A stretch of 9,970 bases of DNA from JABSOG01 sp047617105 (GTDB taxonomy: Bacteria > Pseudomonadota > Gammaproteobacteria > Enterobacterales > Alteromonadaceae): NCBI GenBank assembly GCA_047617105.1, contig JBLGCB010000253.1, positions 1 through 9,970 of the forward strand. The letters run 5' to 3'. Below the pieces are notes generated by a model, which worked only from the letters and a program-made list of their open reading frames with translations, was not told the origin of the DNA and made no database searches. The translations under genes and the position numbers were made by a program. Below, piece after piece: positions 6,746 to 9,970 of the stretch (its first letter is position 1; every line of letters begins with the position of its first letter).

Positions 6746-9580
6746 CTACCCTTTCGCCCGTTTTAAATCGACAAATTTTCGGGCAACTTTTTTAATCCAT
6801 CGCTCTTCTGTTGAAGTTCGGTCCTTAAGTCCTTGTTTCATATCAGTTGCTTCTTTTTGCAGTCGTTCATACAAGCCTTCAAACTCAGCAAAATCCAACA
6901 GTTGTCGCTTGGCCGCTGTATTCGATTTTTTCCATTCGCCGAAAAAAGTTTTTAAGTTACCAACAGTCAGCGCCTGATCAGCGGCCAAACGTTTAAAAGC
7001 TTCTGTCAACCCCTGAGCATTACCTGTTTTATCTTGAGCAATGTTACCTGTTTTATCTTGACCGATGCTACCTGTTTTATCTTGATCGGAGTTGCCTTTA
7101 ATAGATTCTTGTATTCGTTTGATTTGAACTATAAAGCTAGCAAAAATCTTATCATCACCAAACAAGCCCAAAGAGAACCGTATTAACTCATCTGCTACAG
7201 CATAATTGCCACTCTTAAGTTCGTTTTGGATCAACTCTTCTAATAACAATACAGGCAAAATGTTAGTGAACCTACCATTGTTTTTGTCTACCTTCTTCAA
7301 AGTATCCCATGCAATTTTAAAATCTACACGTTTGCTAAAGAATAGTAAAGAATCTGATAATATATTAGACAACTCACCATCAAGTTGGGCTATCCGCTTA
7401 TTTCGCGTTTCTTCGAACGATTGCTTAATCTGATAAATAGCAGCAGAGTCCCCATAAACTTTATTCGCTAGATTAATAACCAACAATGCTTCTTCATAAT
7501 CATCACTTTGTGTTAAGGCCTGCACACGCTTAGCGAAATATTCCTTTAATTCCCTTAGTGCACCTTCCTTTCCAAAATACCTTAGTTGTTTTTCCTGTTC
7601 AAATGTCATTATTTCATTGGTCCGCGCCAATATTTTGATATCCTGTTCACTTTTTACCAGTTCAATAAACTCGTTTACGTCATAATATTGTTTAAAGTCC
7701 CAACCCACATAGCCTAAGACCAGCGATGCTGCTATTAATCCATATTTTATTTTTTTACTTATCGGTTTTGTCACAATCAAAAACTCATCAGCAAACGAAC
7801 TGACAGTGGCAATACGATCTTCCCTGTGAAACTCTAAACAGCCTTTTAATGCATTCCATTGCCAACTTGTTAGCTCTTTAATTCTTTTTGCCTTCATGCC
7901 TAGCTTTTTAGCTTCATTACTCGGTACCTTTTTTCCATCTATAACAAATGGATGCAATCCAGATAACAACTCATAAACGATGCAACCTAAGGCATAAATG
8001 TCATCTTGAGCTTCGGGATCATCCGAATCATTTAGCATTTCAGGGCTGGCATAAGCAGGTGTTAATGCACCAATATCACCAGCATCAAAACTATCCCTTT
8101 TGCTCACTTCTGACATTCCACTTTTGGCCGCCCTTGCGATACCAAAATCAAATATTTTTATTTCATCGCCAGACAAACAAATATTTCCTGGTTTAAAGTC
8201 ACAATGAACAACACCTCGTCGATGTGCATATTGCAATGCACTGGCTATTTCTTGGACATATTTGAAAACGAGTTCAAGAGGAAGTCCATGCGGATTCTTT
8301 TTAATCACTGTGTTCAATGTATCTCCATCCATTAATTCCATAACCATGAATACATTATGTTCATCACGATCAAAATCAAACACATTTACAATATGCGGGT
8401 GTGCTAAATTCTGTGTTTTACGAGCTTCACGTTGCAATGATGTCAATGAGTCTCTGTGCTCACGAAACTCTTTGTTTAATACTTTAATCGCGACTTCACT
8501 TTCAACATCATTGGCATCAACACGCCTTAAGTCTTCTGCTTTAAATACATCCCCCATCCCTCCATGACCAATAAATGCCGTTATTTTGAAACGATCTTTT
8601 AATATCGAACCTACCATGATTTTCTTTTCTGAGGACTCCTGCTCAAAATCTCTCATCCAAGTTGTTGAAACAGGAATTATCGTTGATGTTGCTAAGGATT
8701 TAGTTTTCGCTTTAATTCTGATTGTCGTATCACCGCTAGATTCTTGACGTTCAGGCATCCCACTAGATTCCAAATCTTCAAAATTAAACTCGTCAATGTT
8801 AAACTCCGTCGAGCCAACCGTTTTCAAGGGGGACTCAAACTCCGCCGAGCTAGCCATTTCCAAGGGAAACTCAAACTCTGCCGAACTAACCGTTTCCAAG
8901 GGATATTCAAACGATTCCATTGGGTTAATCGTTTGGCACAGTGATTGAAACTCCTCTTTTTTTAACACGCCATTTTCATAAAAAACTTGCAAAAGATCAC
9001 GACAATGAGCCTTGTTTTGCTCGCTAAATCTGATTACTTCTCCCAAACCTTCTGTTAGTTTTTCAAAGGAAATACGGTGCGATAAAAAATAACCTAAAAG
9101 ATCTGAAAACTCCTGGTGGTCATTTAAAAATGTTGGTACCGAACGCTGCTGAAGTGGAGAGGGAGATTGATTAAAATATTCATCAATTACTGCAACAAGA
9201 TCATCAGAGACCTGCTTTGGAATCATTCTCTCATGACTCAAATAATCAAATGCGCTAGAAAAATATTCTGGTTTACCTTGCTGAAACGATAAATCAGCAA
9301 TCAAACCTCGTTCCAATGCTTTATATCCAATGCCATTGTTTCGAAATTTTCTCAATAATTTAGGCAAAGTTTGCTTGCTAATATCATTAACAACGCTGCA
9401 AAGCCGAACATCAGCATCATTTGATAGTGCCTTTTGTTTCACTAACGCTTTCAATTCTGAATTAAATTCTTCGATTTTTTTAGGTTTCTCAATAATAGTC
9501 GCCCAAAGGACTCCTTCTAAGGTATTGATATTAATTTTGTTTTCAATATATTGATCCAGCTTTTGTTTAAAACCTATCAT
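6746..9580 (-). CDS. Large transmembrane Ser/Thr protein kinase with N-terminal helical repeats
   Basis: This is a 944-residue kinase not closely related to the other two. Residues about 8-220 hold three approximate 60-residue repeats predicted to be helical (starting near 8, 76 and 161). A linker with three 12-residue repeats (226-261) follows. The kinase domain (about 322-600) has GHGGMG (338-343), VAIK (K366), helix-C E385, the catalytic loop HCDFKPGN (459-466), DFG (478-480), SPE (512-514) and DIYALG. The HRD arginine is replaced by Cys, so it is a non-RD kinase, probably not needing activation-loop phosphorylation in the usual way. The catalytic Asp, Lys and Asn remain. One short membrane helix (about 611-627) leads to a helical, TPR-like periplasmic part (about 635-825), three QDKTG repeats (833-854) and a charged helical tail. 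The start has only a weak AGAAGA site. The ligand and targets are not evident. Confidence 0.86.
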   Translation of the reverse strand: MIGFKQKLDQYIENKININTLEGVLWATIIEKPKKIEEFNSELKALVKQKALSNDADVRLCSVVNDISKQTLPKLLRKFRNNGIGYKALERGLIADLSFQQGKPEYFSSAFDYLSHERMIPKQVSDDLVAVIDEYFNQSPSPLQQRSVPTFLNDHQEFSDLLGYFLSHRISFEKLTEGLGEVIRFSEQNKAHCRDLLQVFYENGVLKKEEFQSLCQTINPMESFEYPLETVSSAEFEFPLEMASSAEFESPLKTVGSTEFNIDEFNFEDLESSGMPERQESSGDTTIRIKAKTKSLATSTIIPVSTTWMRDFEQESSEKKIMVGSILKDRFKITAFIGHGGMGDVFKAEDLRRVDANDVESEVAIKVLNKEFREHRDSLTSLQREARKTQNLAHPHIVNVFDFDRDEHNVFMVMELMDGDTLNTVIKKNPHGLPLELVFKYVQEIASALQYAHRRGVVHCDFKPGNICLSGDEIKIFDFGIARAAKSGMSEVSKRDSFDAGDIGALTPAYASPEMLNDSDDPEAQDDIYALGCIVYELLSGLHPFVIDGKKVPSNEAKKLGMKAKRIKELTSWQWNALKGCLEFHREDRIATVSSFADEFLIVTKPISKKIKYGLIAASLVLGYVGWDFKQYYDVNEFIELVKSEQDIKILARTNEIMTFEQEKQLRYFGKEGALRELKEYFAKRVQALTQSDDYEEALLVINLANKVYGDSAAIYQIKQSFEETRNKRIAQLDGELSNILSDSLLFFSKRVDFKIAWDTLKKVDKNNGRFTNILPVLLLEELIQNELKSGNYAVADELIRFSLGLFGDDKIFASFIVQIKRIQESIKGNSDQDKTGSIGQDKTGNIAQDKTGNAQGLTEAFKRLAADQALTVGNLKTFFGEWKKSNTAAKRQLLDFAEFEGLYERLQKEATDMKQGLKDRTSTEERWIKKVARKFVDLKRAKG
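7016..7084 (-). repeat. 24-base tandem repeat, three units, in the tail of the 944-residue kinase
   Basis: Three successive units encode QDKTGSIG, QDKTGNIA and QDKTGNA. The DNA core ACCTGTTTTATCTTGA (plus strand) is kept almost unchanged in each unit, which points to recent expansion by slippage or unequal exchange. It lies between the helical periplasmic part and the charged C-terminal helices, where a flexible spacer of variable length would be tolerated. Confidence 0.8.
8798..8905 (-). repeat. 36-base tandem repeat, three units, between the helical repeats and the kinase domain
   Basis: The units encode YPLETVSSAEFE, FPLEMASSAEFE and SPLKTVGSTEFN (residues 226-261). DNA similarity is high (CCCTTG(G/A)AAA.GG at the start and GAGTTT near the end of each unit on the coding strand), so the expansion is fairly recent. 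The segment is acidic and Ser/Thr-rich, lies just before the kinase domain, and could carry autophosphorylation sites; that last point is inference. Confidence 0.8.
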
Positions 9581-9732
9581 GTTGTTATTCTTCTATTCAA
9601 AATTAGAGCTTATTCAGAATGTTGAGAAAAGCATTACATTATTATCAATGCTAGAACGATATGCTTATACTTGCCAGTTTTTAACTTCTGACTCACACTT
9701 ATACTCTCGTCATCATAAATATAAACAACAAT
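9581..9732. promoter_or_regulatory. Divergent intergenic region between the 944-residue kinase and the plus-strand membrane protein
   Basis: 152 AT-rich bases separate two genes read in opposite directions, so both promoters should lie here. TATACT occurs twice on the plus strand (9666-9671 and 9700-9705) and is a good -10 match, but neither copy has a convincing -35 at 16-18 bases. On the plus strand CTTGCCAGTTTTTAA (9670-9684) weakly recalls the element found before the other two kinases. No clear operator is visible. Confidence 0.4.
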
Positions 9733-9970
9733 ATGAAAAATAATTCAAAAACGAAACGCACTGCCCTTTGGTCTTATTTAAATAAACCCGTTGGCACCTC
9801 GATTACATTATGGCGCACAACTCACAAATCAGAAATTGAAGAAGGCCTTTTGCCGTCAACTTTTTACGGCCATTTTGTTGAAAAAATATACGAACATCGC
9901 TTTGGCAAATCACTCATTCCCATTCTTATTATCACTTTGGCCACTTTTATAAGCGCGGATAACCTTTTCG
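9733..9970 (+). CDS. Membrane protein of unknown function, N-terminal part (cut by the window end)
   Basis: The ATG at 9733 opens a frame that runs off the right edge, giving 79 residues. The first 58 or so are polar and basic (MKNNSKTKRTALWSYLNKPV, then a segment with HFVEKIYEHRFGKS), and a membrane helix begins at about residue 61 (LIPILIITLATFIS). The basic residues before the helix suggest a cytoplasmic N-terminus. No family can be named from this much; a CHASE2-type receptor or another sensor would fit the setting but is not shown. There is no good Shine-Dalgarno sequence before the ATG. It is transcribed away from the kinase at 9580. Confidence 0.55.
   Translation, partial: MKNNSKTKRTALWSYLNKPVGTSITLWRTTHKSEIEEGLLPSTFYGHFVEKIYEHRFGKSLIPILIITLATFISADNLF

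Noticed and set aside
7016..7084. CRISPR-like direct repeats
   Set aside because: The 24-base units are contiguous, in frame and coding, with no spacers.

Overview
The window looks like an accessory or envelope-signalling locus from an AT-leaning gammaproteobacterium. The evidence is an LpoB-type outer-membrane lipoprotein next to a YcfL domain (a gene pairing known from gammaproteobacteria) and Ser/Thr kinases of the 'AIKEYMP.DFAWR' type found in many proteobacteria. The genus cannot be named from the sequence alone. Almost everything is on the minus strand. A single gene, cut off by the right edge, diverges on the plus strand. No tRNA, rRNA, CRISPR array or insertion-sequence transposase is visible.

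Layout from right to left, which is the direction of transcription. A truncated plus-strand gene with one membrane segment begins at 9733. On the minus strand there follow: a 944-residue kinase (9580-6746) with three helical repeats, a central kinase domain, one membrane segment and a periplasmic tail; a 136-residue unknown protein (6653-6243); a gene-poor stretch (6242-5890); a broken gene for a Thg1-like protein, the tRNA-His guanylyltransferase family (5889-5050), disrupted by one stop and two frameshifts; a 736-residue kinase (4916-2706); a 583-residue kinase (2561-810); an LpoB-like lipoprotein (807-289) starting 2 bases after the previous stop; and the C-terminal remnant of a formylglycine-generating-enzyme (FGE/SUMF1) type domain (about 245-48).

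The most interesting content is the pair of tandem kinases at 810-4916. Their cytoplasmic kinase domains are close paralogues with the same domain boundaries, but their predicted periplasmic ends are unrelated and both resemble envelope-biogenesis modules. The 583-residue kinase ends in a YcfL (DUF1425) domain and is tightly coupled to lpoB. This recreates as a fusion the ycfL-lpoB pair of E. coli, where LpoB activates the peptidoglycan synthase PBP1B. The 736-residue kinase ends in what read as two POTRA domains of the two-partner-secretion (ShlB/FhaC) type, with no beta-barrel after them. My inference is that these are transmembrane kinases linking the state of the periplasm, peptidoglycan or outer membrane to cytoplasmic phosphorylation. 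No phosphatase or substrate gene is visible in the window.
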